A stretch of DNA of 64,000 nucleotides from Mycoplasma bradburyae (GCF_024339025.1 NZ_CP101415.1:124001-188000); one strand, 5' to 3'. Positions 43,305 to 54,128 are shown, counted from the first letter of the stretch. Program-made: numbers and translations. The notes: generated by a model from the sequence alone, not told the origin.

Positions 43305-43979
43305 ATGAGTATATTTAAATTTAATCAGTTAATTGACCATACATTATTAAAAGCTAACGCTAATTATGAAGAGATTCAAAATCTTTGTCATGAGGCTATG
43401 CAATATAATTTTTTTAGTGTTTGTGTTAATCCAGCTTATATTAAAACTGCTAAAAAAATCCTAGAAAAATCTTCTGTAAAAGTATGTACAGTTGTTGGTT
43501 TTCCATTAGGTCAAACTTTTACTGAACAAAAAGTTTATGAAACTAAAACATCAATTAAAGCGGGTGCTGATGAGATTGATATGGTGATTAATATCCCAGA
43601 ATTGATTAATAACTGTGCTTGTGTTATTGATGAGATCAGAAAAGTTAAGAAAGCTTGTGGTGATAAGATCTTAAAAGTGATTGTCGAAACCGCGTTGCTA
43701 ACTGAAGATCAGATTAAAAAAGCTACTTTAGCTTGTATTGATGCCGGTGCTGATTTTATTAAAACATCTACAGGGTTTTCAACTCGTGGAGCTAGTTTAA
43801 ATGACATTAAAATCATGAAACAAACAGGTCAAGATAAAATCTTGATTAAAGCAAGTGGTGGGATTTCAAGTGCTAAGGATCTTATTGAATTCGTGAAAGA
43901 AGGTGCTGATCGAATTGGTACTTCACGTTCAGTTAAATTAATGCAAGAATTAGAAACGCTTGATTTATCTAATAAATAA
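43305..43979 (+). CDS. deoC: Deoxyribose-phosphate aldolase
   Basis: The 224-residue class I aldolase has IDHTLLKANANYEEI, VVGFPLGQ, GADEIDMVINI and the Schiff-base lysine Lys153 in GADFIKTSTGFSTRGA. It cleaves deoxyribose-5-phosphate to glyceraldehyde-3-phosphate and acetaldehyde, linking nucleoside salvage to the glycolytic genes downstream. It is 4 bases before deoA. Confidence 0.96.
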   Translation: MSIFKFNQLIDHTLLKANANYEEIQNLCHEAMQYNFFSVCVNPAYIKTAKKILEKSSVKVCTVVGFPLGQTFTEQKVYETKTSIKAGADEIDMVINIPELINNCACVIDEIRKVKKACGDKILKVIVETALLTEDQIKKATLACIDAGADFIKTSTGFSTRGASLNDIKIMKQTGQDKILIKASGGISSAKDLIEFVKEGADRIGTSRSVKLMQELETLDLSNK

Positions 43980-43983
43980 AGCT

Positions 43984-45243
43984 ATGAATATTGTTGAAAT
44001 AATTGATAAGAAAAAAAATAAAAAAATTTTAACCAAAGAAGAAATAGGTTTTTTTATCAACAAAACTGTTGATAAAACAATTCCTGATTATCAGATTAGC
44101 GCATTGTTAATGGCAATCTGATTTAATGGCCTAAATGAGGATGAACTTTATTATTTAACTGATTTCATGATCAAATCAGGTAAAACATTAAGTTTTGATA
44201 CCAAAGATAAAAAATCAATTGATAAACACTCGACAGGTGGTGTTGGAGATAAAGTATCAATTGCTCTAGCGCCTGTATTAGCTTCATTTGGTTTTAAGAT
44301 CTCTAAGATGTCAGGTCGTGGTTTAGCTCATACTGGTGGCACGATTGATAAACTAGAATCAATTGGTGTTGATTGTTCGATTAGCATTGATGAAGCTAAA
44401 AAGATCCTTGATGAAAATGATATGTTTATCATTTCCCAAACTGATGATTTAGTTTTAGCAGATAAGATCTTATATGCAATTAGGGATGTTACTTCAACAA
44501 CTGATTGTTTGGATCTTATTGCTTCATCAATTATTTCTAAGAAATTTGCTATCAATTCAGATTACATCTTCATTGACATCAAATATGGTGCTGGTGCGTT
44601 TTGTCAAACAATTGAACAGGCTAATGAACTTAAGCGAAGAATGCTTGTATTAGCTAAACGCTTTAACCGTCATTTAGTTTGTGAATTGAATGATATGAAT
44701 GAAGTTTTAGGTAATAGTATTGGTAATGCGATCGAGATCAAAGAAGCAGTTGCTTATCTTAAGAATGAATTAGATAACAAGAATTCTTTTAAGATCTTAA
44801 TGGATAATTTGTTATCTGAAATCCTTGTTGAAACCAAAAAGTTTGATAACAAAAATCAAGCACTACAAGCGCTTAATGAATTATTAAATACTACTAAACC
44901 ATTTGATAAATTTATTGCTTGAATCAAATCTCAAAAAGGGGATTGGTTAGCTGTTAGTGAAGATCGTTATTTTAATCCGAAATACCAATACGAGATTAAA
45001 GCCAAACAAGAAGCTAAAATAGTTTATACATCACCAGTTGATCTAGCATTAGTTTCATTAGAACTAGGAGCAGGAAGAAAACTTAAAAATCAACCAATTG
45101 ATTTTCAAGCAGGTATTTATTTACATAAAAAATCTAATGATCATCTTAAAAAAGATGAAACAATCATGACATTGTATTCGTCTAAACCAATCGATCAAGT
45201 GATTATTGATAAAGCGTTAAGTACAATAAAATATGAAACATAA
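43984..45243 (+). CDS. deoA: Pyrimidine-nucleoside (thymidine) phosphorylase
   Basis: The 419-residue protein has [23 protein letters not shown] and the family signature [19 protein letters not shown], followed by [16 protein letters not shown] and [12 protein letters not shown]. It splits thymidine, uridine or deoxyuridine with phosphate. Length is slightly below the usual 430-440. It starts at the ATG at 43984 and overlaps cdd by 11 bases. Confidence 0.95.
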
Positions 45244-45631
45244 AGAACTATTAGAGCTATTAGAAAAAGCTTATTGTGTTTATTCTAATTTTCGCGTAGC
45301 TTGTATATTGGTTGATAGTAATGATCAAGAATACAAAGGCGTTAATGTTGAGTCAGCTTCTTACCCAGTAAGTTTATGCGCAGAAAGAAATGCAATCGGT
45401 TGCATGGTGACTAATTCAAATAATATTCCATTAATTAAACATATTCATTTGATGACAGATTCGATGGATAAGAATTCTTCACCTTGTGGAATGTGTCGCC
45501 AGGCATTATGAGAATTCAGTGATGACGATACTTTAGTAACAATTTATTTCAAAGATCAAACCAGTAAGACATACCAATTCAAACAATTAATTCCATTAGG
45601 ATTTAATTACAAAGCACTAAATGCTAAATAA
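45233..45631 (+). CDS. cdd: Cytidine deaminase
   Basis: The 132-residue protein has zinc-site residues in [10 protein letters not shown] (Cys49, catalytic Glu51) and [10 protein letters not shown] (two more cysteines). It deaminates cytidine and deoxycytidine to feed deoA. The frame overlaps the end of deoA. The last 40 residues follow a TGA Trp. Confidence 0.95.
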
Positions 45632-45663
45632 TTAATAATAAGATTAAAGATAAGATAAATATT

Positions 45664-47289
45664 ATGAACAGTGTTAAATATTGATTACATCATCCAAAAG
45701 TGAGCGATGAATTAAAAGAACAAATTAAAGCGATGTCTAATGAAGAATTAGCATACGCTTTTGATGATAAACCACTAGCATTTGGAACTGCTGGAATAAG
45801 ACAAAAAATGGGTCCAGGATTCCAATATTTAAACGACTTTACTTACGCACAAATGGCGTTTGGTTATGGTCGTTTTTTAATTGATAAATTCGGTTACTCA
45901 CCAAGATGTGTGATTGCACATGATAACCGTAAAAACGGCGTACATTTTACTAAGATAATTACAGATGTATTAACATCAATGGGGATTCAAGTATATTTAT
46001 TTGATAACAATAAAATTACTTCAACACCATTATTGTCTTACGCAATTCCTAGATGTAATGCTGATGGTGGGGTTAATGTTACAGCATCACATAACCCTAA
46101 GACTGATAATGGGTTTAAAGCATATAATGAAAAAGGTGCTCAGTTATTAAAAGAAGATGGGCAAAAAGTTATTGATTTCATGCCACAAAGCTACGAAATC
46201 CTAAACTTGGAATATGAGCCTAATGACCGCTTAGTTAAGTTTATATCTGATGAAGTTTATGATGCTTACTTTGCTGATGTTTATCAAAATTTATACAAGA
46301 CAGATCAAAAAGAAGTTAAGGACTTTAAAGTAATCTTTAGCGCACAACACGGGGCATCTTCTTATTGATTGCCTGAGATGTTAAGAAGATTTAATTACAA
46401 TGTTATTCCTGTTAAAGAACAATGTAAGTATGATGAAAACTTTAGCTTTACTAAATCGCCTAACCCTGAAGCTAGAGAATCTTGAGATCTAGCATTACAA
46501 TACGCAGATCATTATAATGCTGATATTATGCTGGCTACTGACCCTGATGCTGATCGCTTAGCAGTGGCTGTTAGACATAACAACGAGTTTAGATATCTTA
46601 ATGGTAATGAGATGGGAATCATCTTCTGTTACTACATCTTAAAACATAAAAAACTTAATAAAACTCCTTATGTTGTATCATCATATGTATCAACTAACTT
46701 AATTGATCGTATTATTAAGAAATATAACGGCGTTGTTTATCGTGTTGGAACTGGTTTTAAATGAATCGGTAATAAAATTAACGACCATAAAGATCAAGAA
46801 GATTTCATCGTTGGTTTTGAAGAAGCAATCGGTTCATTAACATCAACGATCACCTTAGATAAAGATAGTTTTCAAGCGGCTGCTTTAGCGCTTGAAATTC
46901 ATAATGAATGTCTAAAACGTAAGATTACTATGGTTGATTTCTTAGAGAGAGAAATCTATCCACAATTTGGATTTATTCATAATGAAACAATAACCAATAA
47001 AATTTCAGGTTTGGATTGAAAACAAAAAGCAGTCAACTATATGAAACTGCTTGGTAATTACAAAGATCAAACAATTAACAACAGAAAGATTATTGAAATC
47101 AAATGAAATGAAAATGGTGATTGTTTAGATTGAATCTTGGAAAATGATTCTTGAATCAGATTCAGACTTTCTGGCACTGAACCAAAATTTAAATTTTATT
47201 ATAATTTTTATGGAAGTTCGCTTAAGAATCTTAAGTTAGAAGCTGAAGCAATTACTAAAACACTTAAACGCTTCATAGGTCTTTTATAA
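45664..47289 (+). CDS. manB: Phosphopentomutase/phosphomannomutase (alpha-D-phosphohexomutase family)
   Basis: The 541-residue protein has LAFGTAGIRQKMGPG, the phospho-serine loop VTASHNPKTDNG (Ser142), the metal loop ATDPDADRLAV, the sugar-binding FEEAIGS and the phosphate-binding RFRLSGTEPKFKFY. The length and N terminus resemble the PGM2-type enzymes that convert deoxyribose-1-phosphate to the 5-phosphate. Placed after cdd, phosphopentomutase activity is the most likely role. Phosphomannomutase or phosphoglucomutase activity is also possible. Confidence 0.92.
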
Positions 47290-47331
47290 AAAGATCAATA
47301 ATTAGGAATTTAATAATAGAAATAAAACGAG

Positions 47332-48081
47332 ATGAAAAAATACATATTTGGTAACTGAAAGACATTTAAAAACACAAAAGAAGTTAATGAATTCTTTGAA
47401 GTTTTAAATGTGAATGATTTAACAAAATATAGCAACACAACTTTTGGTGTGGCTCCTGTTTTTGTTCATTTAGATTTAGCTAATCGCATTAAAAAGCCTG
47501 AATGTTTAATCTTAGCTCAAGATGCTAATTACATTAAAGATAAAGCTAATACAGGAACTGTTAGCTATGATCAACTAAAAGACATGCAAATCACTCATGT
47601 AATCATTGGTCATTCTGAAAGAAGAACTTTATTTGGTGAAACAGACGAATTAATTAACCAAAAAGTTAAGGTTTTATTAGAAAACAAAATGACACCAATC
47701 CTATGTATTGGCGAAACATTAGAACAATACGAAGCTAATAAAACTAATGATGTTTTAAAAGAACAATTACAAAAAGATCTTAAAGATATTCCAAATGAAC
47801 TTTTTGATAATTTAATTATTGCTTACGAACCAGTATGAGCGATTGGAACTGGTAAGACTGCTTCAAGTCAAACTGCCCAAGAAGCAATCTTATACGTAAG
47901 AAAAGTTTTAGCAGAAATCTCATCAACTGAAATAGCATCAAGAGTACCAATTCTTTATGGTGGATCAGTAAATCCTGATAATATTTCAGAACTTTTATCT
48001 CAAAAAGATATCAATGGAGCGCTAGTGGGTGGAGCTTCATTAGATCCTAATAAATTCCTTAAATTAATCGAGGCAAAATAA
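47332..48081 (+). CDS. tpiA: Triosephosphate isomerase
   Basis: The 249-residue TIM barrel has catalytic Lys10 in FGNWKTFKN, catalytic His in VIIGHSERR, and the signature AYEPVWAIGTGK with catalytic Glu, then [10 protein letters not shown]. It interconverts dihydroxyacetone phosphate and glyceraldehyde-3-phosphate. It is 5 bases before gpmI. Confidence 0.97.
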
Positions 48082-48086
48082 TTACT

Positions 48087-49595
48087 ATGAAAAAAGCTCT
48101 GTTAATGATTCTAGATGGGTATGGAATTAGTTCAAATACCCATGGTAATGCTGTTAAAAACGCTAAAACCCCACATTTAGATAGTTTAATTAATGATAAT
48201 CCCACAGTTATGCTAGGAGCTAGTGGTGAAGATGTTGGATTACCTGCTAATCAGATTGGTAACTCAGAAGTTGGTCATTTAAATATTGGTGCTGGAAGAA
48301 TTATCTACACCGGTTTATCTTTAATTAACAACGAGATTAAAACTAAGAAGTTTTATGAAAACTCTGCGTTATTAAACGCGATTGATCACGCTAAGAAAAA
48401 TAATTCTAAACTACATATCCTAGGATTAGTATCTCCAGGTGGAGTACATGCTCATATTAATCACATCTATGCAATTATGGAATTAGCTCACAAGAATAAT
48501 GTGCCAGCTGTTTTACATGTATTTGGTGACGGAAGAGATGTTCCACCTACAAGTTTAGAATCTTACTTAGATGAATTGATTCAAAAAACTCGCGCTACTA
48601 ACACTAAGATCGGGACAGTTGCTGGTAGATTCTATGCAATGGATCGTGATCAAAGATGGGATCGTATTGAATTAGCATACGATAACTTATTATCTAATTC
48701 TGGTAAAGCTTATGATTGTATTCGTGAGTATGTTAAACAATCATACGATGAGAATATCACTGATGAATTCATTGTTCCTGGATATAATCAAAACTACAAA
48801 AAAGAAGATATTACGATTCAAGATAATGATGCAGTTTGTTTTGCAAACTTCAGACCTGATCGTGCTAGACAATTAAGTCACTATATTTATGGTTCTGATT
48901 ATTATGATCAAAATCCAAAACTAAGAAGAAAAAATCTTTACTTTGTAACAATGATGCAATACGAAGGTATTAATCCTTCAGCTATCTGTTATCCTCCAAA
49001 GATCGAAAAGAACACCTTAGGTGAAGTATTAGCTAATGCTAATAAGAAGCAATTAAGAATTGCTGAAACTGAAAAATATGCTCACGTTACCTTCTTTTTT
49101 GATGGTGGTGTTGAAATTGATTATAAAAACGAAGATAAAGTTTTAGTGCCATCTAGAAAAGATGTTAAAACTTATGATTTAGCACCTGAGATGTCAGCTA
49201 AAGCTATTGTTGATGAACTGCTTAAAGTTTATCTAAATTACGATGTAACAATCCTTAATTTTGCTAACCCTGATATGGTTGGTCACACTGGTAATTACGA
49301 AGCAACAATTAAGGGTCTAGAAGCATTAGATGAACAGATCGGTAGATTACTAGAAGATGCTAAAAAGAATAATGTAACCATATTCTTTACTGCTGATCAT
49401 GGTAATGCTGAAGAGATGATTGATGAAAACAATCAAAAAGTTACTAAACACACAACTAACGTTGTTCCGTTTAGTGTTACTGATAAATCAGTTAAGTTTA
49501 TCAAACCAGGGATTTTAGCTAATGTTGCTCCAACAATCCTTAAATATATCGGTGTAGAGATTCCTAAAGAAATGGATCAAGAACCATTAATTTAG
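48087..49595 (+). CDS. gpmI: 2,3-bisphosphoglycerate-independent phosphoglycerate mutase
   Basis: The 502-residue manganese enzyme of the alkaline phosphatase superfamily has KKALLMILDGYGIS (metal Asp), the nucleophile Ser60 in QIGNSEVGHLNIGAGR, HVFGDGRDVPPTS, CFANFRPDRARQLS and FTADHGNAEEM. It converts 3-phosphoglycerate to 2-phosphoglycerate in the cytoplasm. Full family length. Confidence 0.97.
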   Translation: MKKALLMILDGYGISSNTHGNAVKNAKTPHLDSLINDNPTVMLGASGEDVGLPANQIGNSEVGHLNIGAGRIIYTGLSLINNEIKTKKFYENSALLNAIDHAKKNNSKLHILGLVSPGGVHAHINHIYAIMELAHKNNVPAVLHVFGDGRDVPPTSLESYLDELIQKTRATNTKIGTVAGRFYAMDRDQRWDRIELAYDNLLSNSGKAYDCIREYVKQSYDENITDEFIVPGYNQNYKKEDITIQDNDAVCFANFRPDRARQLSHYIYGSDYYDQNPKLRRKNLYFVTMMQYEGINPSAICYPPKIEKNTLGEVLANANKKQLRIAETEKYAHVTFFFDGGVEIDYKNEDKVLVPSRKDVKTYDLAPEMSAKAIVDELLKVYLNYDVTILNFANPDMVGHTGNYEATIKGLEALDEQIGRLLEDAKKNNVTIFFTADHGNAEEMIDENNQKVTKHTTNVVPFSVTDKSVKFIKPGILANVAPTILKYIGVEIPKEMDQEPLI

Positions 49596-49618
49596 ATTAA
49601 CTTATATAATATAGATAA

Positions 49619-50458
49619 ATGGATAAGAAAAATTGCGTAATTAAATTTGAAAACGTATCGTTTTCATACAACACCAAAAAACAAGTTCTAAAAAACGTAT
49701 CTTATGAGATCTATGAAAAAGAATACGTTTGCATAGTTGGTCATAATGGTTCTGGTAAATCGACAATGTCAAAACTACTTACTGGGATCTTAAAACCACA
49801 ATCAGGAACTATCTATTTATTTGGTTATGCAATTTCACGAGACAACATTAAGTTCTTACGTGATAATGTTGGGATTATATTTCAAAATCCCGATAACCAA
49901 TTTATCGGGATTACAGCAGAAGATGATATTGCTTTTGGTCTTGAAAATCGTAAGATTCCTAGAAGTGAGATTAAAAGAATTATTGATTCTGTAGCTTATC
50001 AAGTAGGTATTAAAGAAATATTAAAGTTTGAACCGCATAAATTATCTGGCGGACAAAAACAAAGAGTAGCAATCGCTTCAGTATTAGCAATTAATCCTAG
50101 TATTATCTTATTTGATGAATCGACATCAATGTTAGATCCTAAAGGTAAGAAAGATATTAAGAATTTCATGTTACAACTACGTAACCAAGGAAAGACCGTT
50201 ATTTCAATTACTCATGATATGGAAGAAGTGGTTAATTGTGATCGTGTTTTGGTTATGGATCATGGTAACCTGATCAAACAAGGTAATCCGCATGAAATCT
50301 TTAAGGATAAACAATTCTTAAAAGAGATCAATCTAGATATTCCCTTTAGTTTAGATTTAGCGATACAATTAAACGAACTTGATAATAAAATACAAACTAC
50401 ATTAAAATATAACGAGTTAATCGACAATATATGTTCAAGAGTAGATCAAAAAGATTAA
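49619..50458 (+). CDS. ecfA1: ECF transporter ATPase EcfA1
   Basis: The 279-residue ABC ATPase has Walker A GHNGSGKST, the ECF-type Q-loop FQNPDNQFIG, signature KLSGGQKQR and Walker B IILFDESTSMLDP (Ser-Met variant typical of EcfA1). It powers vitamin or cofactor import with EcfA2 and EcfT. Its last 28 bases overlap ecfA2. Confidence 0.94.
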   Translation: MDKKNCVIKFENVSFSYNTKKQVLKNVSYEIYEKEYVCIVGHNGSGKSTMSKLLTGILKPQSGTIYLFGYAISRDNIKFLRDNVGIIFQNPDNQFIGITAEDDIAFGLENRKIPRSEIKRIIDSVAYQVGIKEILKFEPHKLSGGQKQRVAIASVLAINPSIILFDESTSMLDPKGKKDIKNFMLQLRNQGKTVISITHDMEEVVNCDRVLVMDHGNLIKQGNPHEIFKDKQFLKEINLDIPFSLDLAIQLNELDNKIQTTLKYNELIDNICSRVDQKD

Positions 50459-51387
50459 GACAAGAAATTGCTCCTTTAGTAGATAATGAAGTTTTAAAAG
50501 CTCAAGGACTAAAGTGTGTTTTTGATGAAGGTACTCCCGAAGAATTCTGAGCGTTAAACGGGATTGATTTTACTTTTGAAAAAAACAAAATTTACTGTAT
50601 TATTGGTAACTCTGGAAGTGGTAAATCAACTTTAGTGACGCACTTTAATGGGTTGTTGGTATCTAAATACGGATCTTTATCAATTCGTGATTTTAAGAAT
50701 AACAATGACATTGTTATTTCCCCAGCTACTAAAAAGATTAAAAATTTTAAACGCTTAAGAAAGATTATCTCAATGGTATTCCAGTTTCCAGAATACCAAT
50801 TATTTAAAGATACGATCCAAAAAGATATTATGTTTGGTCCGATCGCATTAGGGGTTAATAAAGAAGAAGCTGCTAAACTTGCTAAGTTTTATCTTAACCG
50901 AATGGGATTGGATTCTTCTTATTTAGATGTTAGTCCGTTTGAACTATCCGGAGGACAAAAAAGACGGGTGGCAATTGCTGGAATTCTTGCTATTCAATCT
51001 GAGATCATTATCTTTGACGAACCAACTGCAGGACTAGATCCAAAGGGTGAAAGCGAGATGGTTGATTTGATTCTTGAATCCAAAAGAGAAAACAAAACCG
51101 TGATCGTGATTACCCACCAAATGGAAAAAGTTCTTGAGATAGCAGACGAAATCATCTTATTAAATGAAGGTAAGATCTTAACATCAGGTAAACCTTATGA
51201 GATCTTTACCGACCCAGAAGTAGTCTTAAAAACTTCAATAACCCTACCAAATGTAATCCAGGTAATTAACGATTTGTCATTAAAAAATCCTTTGTTTAAA
51301 AAACTGTATGATTACCAACCAAGGAATATAAAGCAATTAGCTCAAGCAATAAACGAAGTAATAAAAAAACATGAAGAACGCAATTAA
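50431..51387 (+). CDS. ecfA2: ECF transporter ATPase EcfA2
   Basis: The 318-residue ABC ATPase has Walker A GNSGSGKST, Q-loop FQFPEYQLFKDTI, signature ELSGGQKRR and Walker B IIIFDEPTAGLDP. The ATG at 50431 gives a basic lead (MFKSRSKRLRQ) before the domain. An insert of about 20 residues follows the Walker A helix (SIRDFKNNNDIVISPATKK). It overlaps ecfA1 and ecfT. Confidence 0.94.
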
Positions 51388-52540
51388 CGGTTATATCTTA
51401 AGTAACTCGATTGTCCATAAAACTAACCCATCAATTAAATTGATGATTTTTATTGCTTTTGTGATAATCGTTTTCTTACCAACGGGATTAGTTTTCCAAC
51501 TGATCACAATTTCAATAATTTCGACAATCTTTATGATTTCGAAATTACCTTTTAAAATTTACTGATCAACATTAAAAACAATAATAATAATGTTTTTATT
51601 CTTGTTTTTAATCAACTGGTTTACTTATCGTAACCCAGGGTTTTTAAATATCTCAAGTGTTTCAAATCAACATAATTACCTATTAATAGGTAATTATGAA
51701 GATAAGATTGTGGCTAATCTTTATGATTATGATTTCTTTAGCAAGAATCAATTCCCAATTTTTAACTCCAAAACTAAGATGATGATTAGTTTTGGGGATG
51801 TATTGAATATCGTTCAACAAAAAAGATCAGATTTAACATTTGAACAAGTACAACAATTTTTTAAAATATCAGTACCTAAAGTAGCGGGTGCAGACTTAGT
51901 GCAATTCAGTTTTAATCCCGATAGTTTGGTATTAAAACCAGAATATTTCTTTAATTGATACGCTTTAAGTTTTAAAACTTTATTTATTACTTTATCGATC
52001 GTATTAAAGATCTTTATGATGGTTTTATTGGCTACAATATTAACATCATCAAGTACATCAATTGAATTAACATTCGGGATTGAACAATTACTGTCACCTT
52101 TAAAGTTATTAAAAGTGCCAGTGAATTCTTTAGCAATGACGATTAGTATCTCGATTAGATTCGTGCCTTCATTGTTATTAGAATCTCAAAGAATTCTAAA
52201 TGCACAAGCATCTAGAGGAATTGATTTCAAGAATGGTAATTTTATTGAACGATTGCGTTCTTTAATATCATTAATTATCCCGATGGTATCGATCGCGTTT
52301 AGAAACGCAGGTGAGTTAGCTAACGCTATGGACGCAAGAAGCTACAACCCTAGATTTGCTAGAACAAGATACCGAATCTTTAAAGTTCATGCTCTAGATC
52401 TATTTGTTTATACGATCTTAATGATTATCTTGGGATTCTTTATTTTTGTAGCTTCTTCTAGAATCTTCTTTGGAGTATTTGGATCACCTGAATGAATGGT
52501 AATTGGTTTGGGAGCAAACGTTGGGCAATTTAAATCGTAA
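51371..52540 (+). CDS. ecfT: ECF transporter transmembrane protein EcfT with large insertion
   Basis: The 389-residue protein is longer than the usual 260-270. It has membrane helices near the N terminus (MIFIAFVIIVFLPTG, IIIMFLFLFLINWF), then about 110 inserted soluble residues (FLNISSVSNQHNYL to KPEYFFN), then the rest of the membrane domain. The coupling-helix motifs AQASRGIDF and ANAMDARSYNP contact the ATPases and are both present. No S-component gene is in the window, so several unlinked S subunits probably share this module. Confidence 0.9.
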
Positions 52541-52547
52541 TGTACTA

Positions 52548-53261
52548 ATGAATATTACATACCACGGAACTAAGTTTCATGGTTATGCAATTCAAAAAGA
52601 TTATGTGAGTGTTCAATCCAAACTACAAGACGCATTAGAATGAATCTATGAACAAAAGATTAATGTTAATGCAAGCGGAAGAACAGATAAAGGAGTACAT
52701 GCGATCAATCAATATATTAGTTTTTATATCGATGATCGGATTAGTTTAGAAAAACTTCGCGAAATTTTAAATCGTTATGGTCTTAACCAATGATACATCA
52801 GATGGATCAAAGATGTTGATAGTAAGTTTCATGCTAGATTTAGCGCTAAATCTAAGACCTATCTTTATTTAATTGATTATTGTTCTAACAATCCCTTATT
52901 TTATGACCATGCTTGGATTGTTAATTTTAAATTGGATTTTGATCTGATTAAAAAAGCAATACCGATCCTGGAAGGAACGCATAACTATTGATCGTTTTCA
53001 ACAGCTGATAAAGATAAAGGTAATCGAACAGTTCACAAGATTGATCTAAAGATTGAAAACGATAAGATCTATATTTATGTAACAGGCAATGGATTCTTAA
53101 GATCTATGGTGAGAATGATTGTGGGAGCTTTATATAATATTGGAATTAAAAAATATGATCTTAACCACCTTAAGTGGTTATTAGATAATCCTAAAAAAGG
53201 TAAAGCAATTACTAAAGCTCCAGCTAGTGGGTTATACTTATATGATGTTTATTATGAATAA
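52548..53261 (+). CDS. truA: tRNA pseudouridine(38-40) synthase
   Basis: The 237-residue protein, interrupted by TGA Trp codons, has YHGTKFHGYAIQ, catalytic Asp47 in SGRTDKGVHA, HARFSAKSKTYLY, GTHNYWSFS and GFLRSMVRMIVGAL. It makes pseudouridine at positions 38-40 of tRNA. It starts 7 bases after ecfT, an order shared with other mycoplasmas and many Firmicutes. Confidence 0.95.
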
Positions 53262-53287
53262 AGATGCTTATGCGTCTTTATTTTATT
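53257..53287 (+). terminator. truA terminator
   Basis: 11-bp stem AATAAAGATGC/GCGTCTTTATT with one G-U pair and a TTAT loop, overlapping the truA stop codon and followed by T-rich sequence. Confidence 0.85.
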
Positions 53288-53518
53288 TATTGATTATATG
53301 ATGTTTCGATAAATAGATAATCTAACGATATAGACTATATTTAGTAGATATTTTATAAAGTACAATAAATTGTTTTAGTTCTTGTAATTATTAGTTATTC
53401 ATAGTTAATTTATATAAATTAACTTATGATTAGTTATTTTTCTTATGTTGTTATTAATTAAATTAAGGTTAAATATTAGTTATTATTAAATTTATTCATC
53501 AAATATTTAATATTTTGT
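53288..53518. other. AT-rich gap before tRNA cluster 2
   Basis: No gene is visible. It holds a 20-base perfect palindrome GTTAATTTATATAAATTAAC at 53404-53423 and several copies of TTAGTTATT. Confidence 0.5.
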
Positions 53519-53524
53519 TATAAT
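53519..53524 (+). promoter_or_regulatory. -10 box of tRNA cluster 2
   Basis: TATAAT 18 bases before tRNA-Cys. Confidence 0.6.
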
Positions 53525-53541
53525 CTATTAGGTTAAATAAT

Positions 53542-53615
53542 GGTGCCTTAGTCAAGTGGTAAGGCTTGGAGCTGCAACCTCCACATCGTCAGTTCGATTC
53601 TGACAGGCACCTCCA
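53542..53615 (+). tRNA. tRNA-Cys(GCA)
   Basis: Acceptor GGTGCCT/AGGCACC, anticodon stem TGGAG/CTCCA with loop CTGCAAC. CCA is encoded. Confidence 0.95.
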
Positions 53616-53616
53616 T

Positions 53617-53667
53617 GTATGTCCGGGGCGGAATTATATTTTGGTTCGACTCCAAAAACATACGCCA
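53617..53667 (+). ncRNA. 51-base tRNA-like minihelix lacking an anticodon arm
   Basis: The sequence folds into a 6-bp acceptor GTATGT/ACATAC with discriminator G and CCA (53665-53667), a small hairpin TCCG-GGG-CGGA in the D-arm place, and a perfect 5-bp T-arm TTTGG-TTCGACT-CCAAA. There is no anticodon arm. It lies one base after tRNA-Cys and 12 bases before tRNA-Pro on the same strand. It could be a decayed tRNA with an internal deletion, or a maintained tRNA-like RNA. It is too short to be tmRNA. Confidence 0.6.
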
Positions 53668-53679
53668 AATAATTATCAA

Positions 53680-53756
53680 CGGGAAGTAGCTTAGCTTGGT
53701 AGAGCACTTGGTTTGGGACCAAGGGGTCGCAGGTTCAAATCCTGTCTTCCCGACCA
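53680..53756 (+). tRNA. tRNA-Pro(TGG)
   Basis: Acceptor CGGGAAG/CTTCCCG, anticodon stem CTTGG/CCAAG with loop TTTGGGA. CCA is encoded. Confidence 0.95.
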
Positions 53757-53762
53757 GTTTAT

Positions 53763-53839
53763 GGCTGGATACCTCAGTTGGTTAGAGGGCTCGGTTCATA
53801 CCCGAGTTGTCGTGAGTTCGAATCTCACTCCAGCCACCA
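53763..53839 (+). tRNA. tRNA-Met(CAT), elongator
   Basis: Acceptor GGCTGGA/TCCAGCC, anticodon stem CTCGG/CCGAG with loop TTCATAC, the loop type of elongator Met. CCA is encoded. Confidence 0.9.
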
Positions 53840-53843
53840 TGTT

Positions 53844-53919
53844 GGATCTATAGCTCAATGGTTAGAGCCCCCGACTCATAATCGGTTGGTTACAGGTTCA
53901 AGTCCTGTTAGATCCACCA
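53844..53919 (+). tRNA. tRNA-Ile2(CAT), lysidine type
   Basis: Acceptor GGATCTA/TAGATCC with loop CTCATAA. A third CAT anticodon besides elongator and initiator Met, with CTCATAA and a fully paired acceptor, fits the isoleucine tRNA whose C34 is changed to lysidine. CCA is encoded. Confidence 0.8.
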
Positions 53920-54013
53920 GTAATATTAAAAAAATTTAGTATAGTACTTAGTTTTTTAATTTTCTTATAAAATAAATAGCAGGTATTATTGCTAAATAAG
54001 TACTATCTTATAT

Positions 54014-54104
54014 GGATGCTTACCCAAGTGGCTGAAGGGTTCGGTCTTGAAAACCGAGAGTGGCTTAACGGTCAGCGGGGGTTCGAATCCCTCAGCATCC
54101 GCCA
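54014..54104 (+). tRNA. tRNA-Ser(TGA)
   Basis: 91-base class II tRNA with a long variable arm. Acceptor GGATGCT/AGCATCC, anticodon stem TCGGT/ACCGA with loop CTTGAAA. CCA is encoded. Confidence 0.95.
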
Positions 54105-54128
54105 TTAATAGAAATAATTAATATTTTT

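Noticed and set aside
53617-53667. tmRNA
   Set aside because: The T-arm and acceptor resemble a tmRNA end, but the whole element is 51 bases, with no room for a tag frame or pseudoknots.
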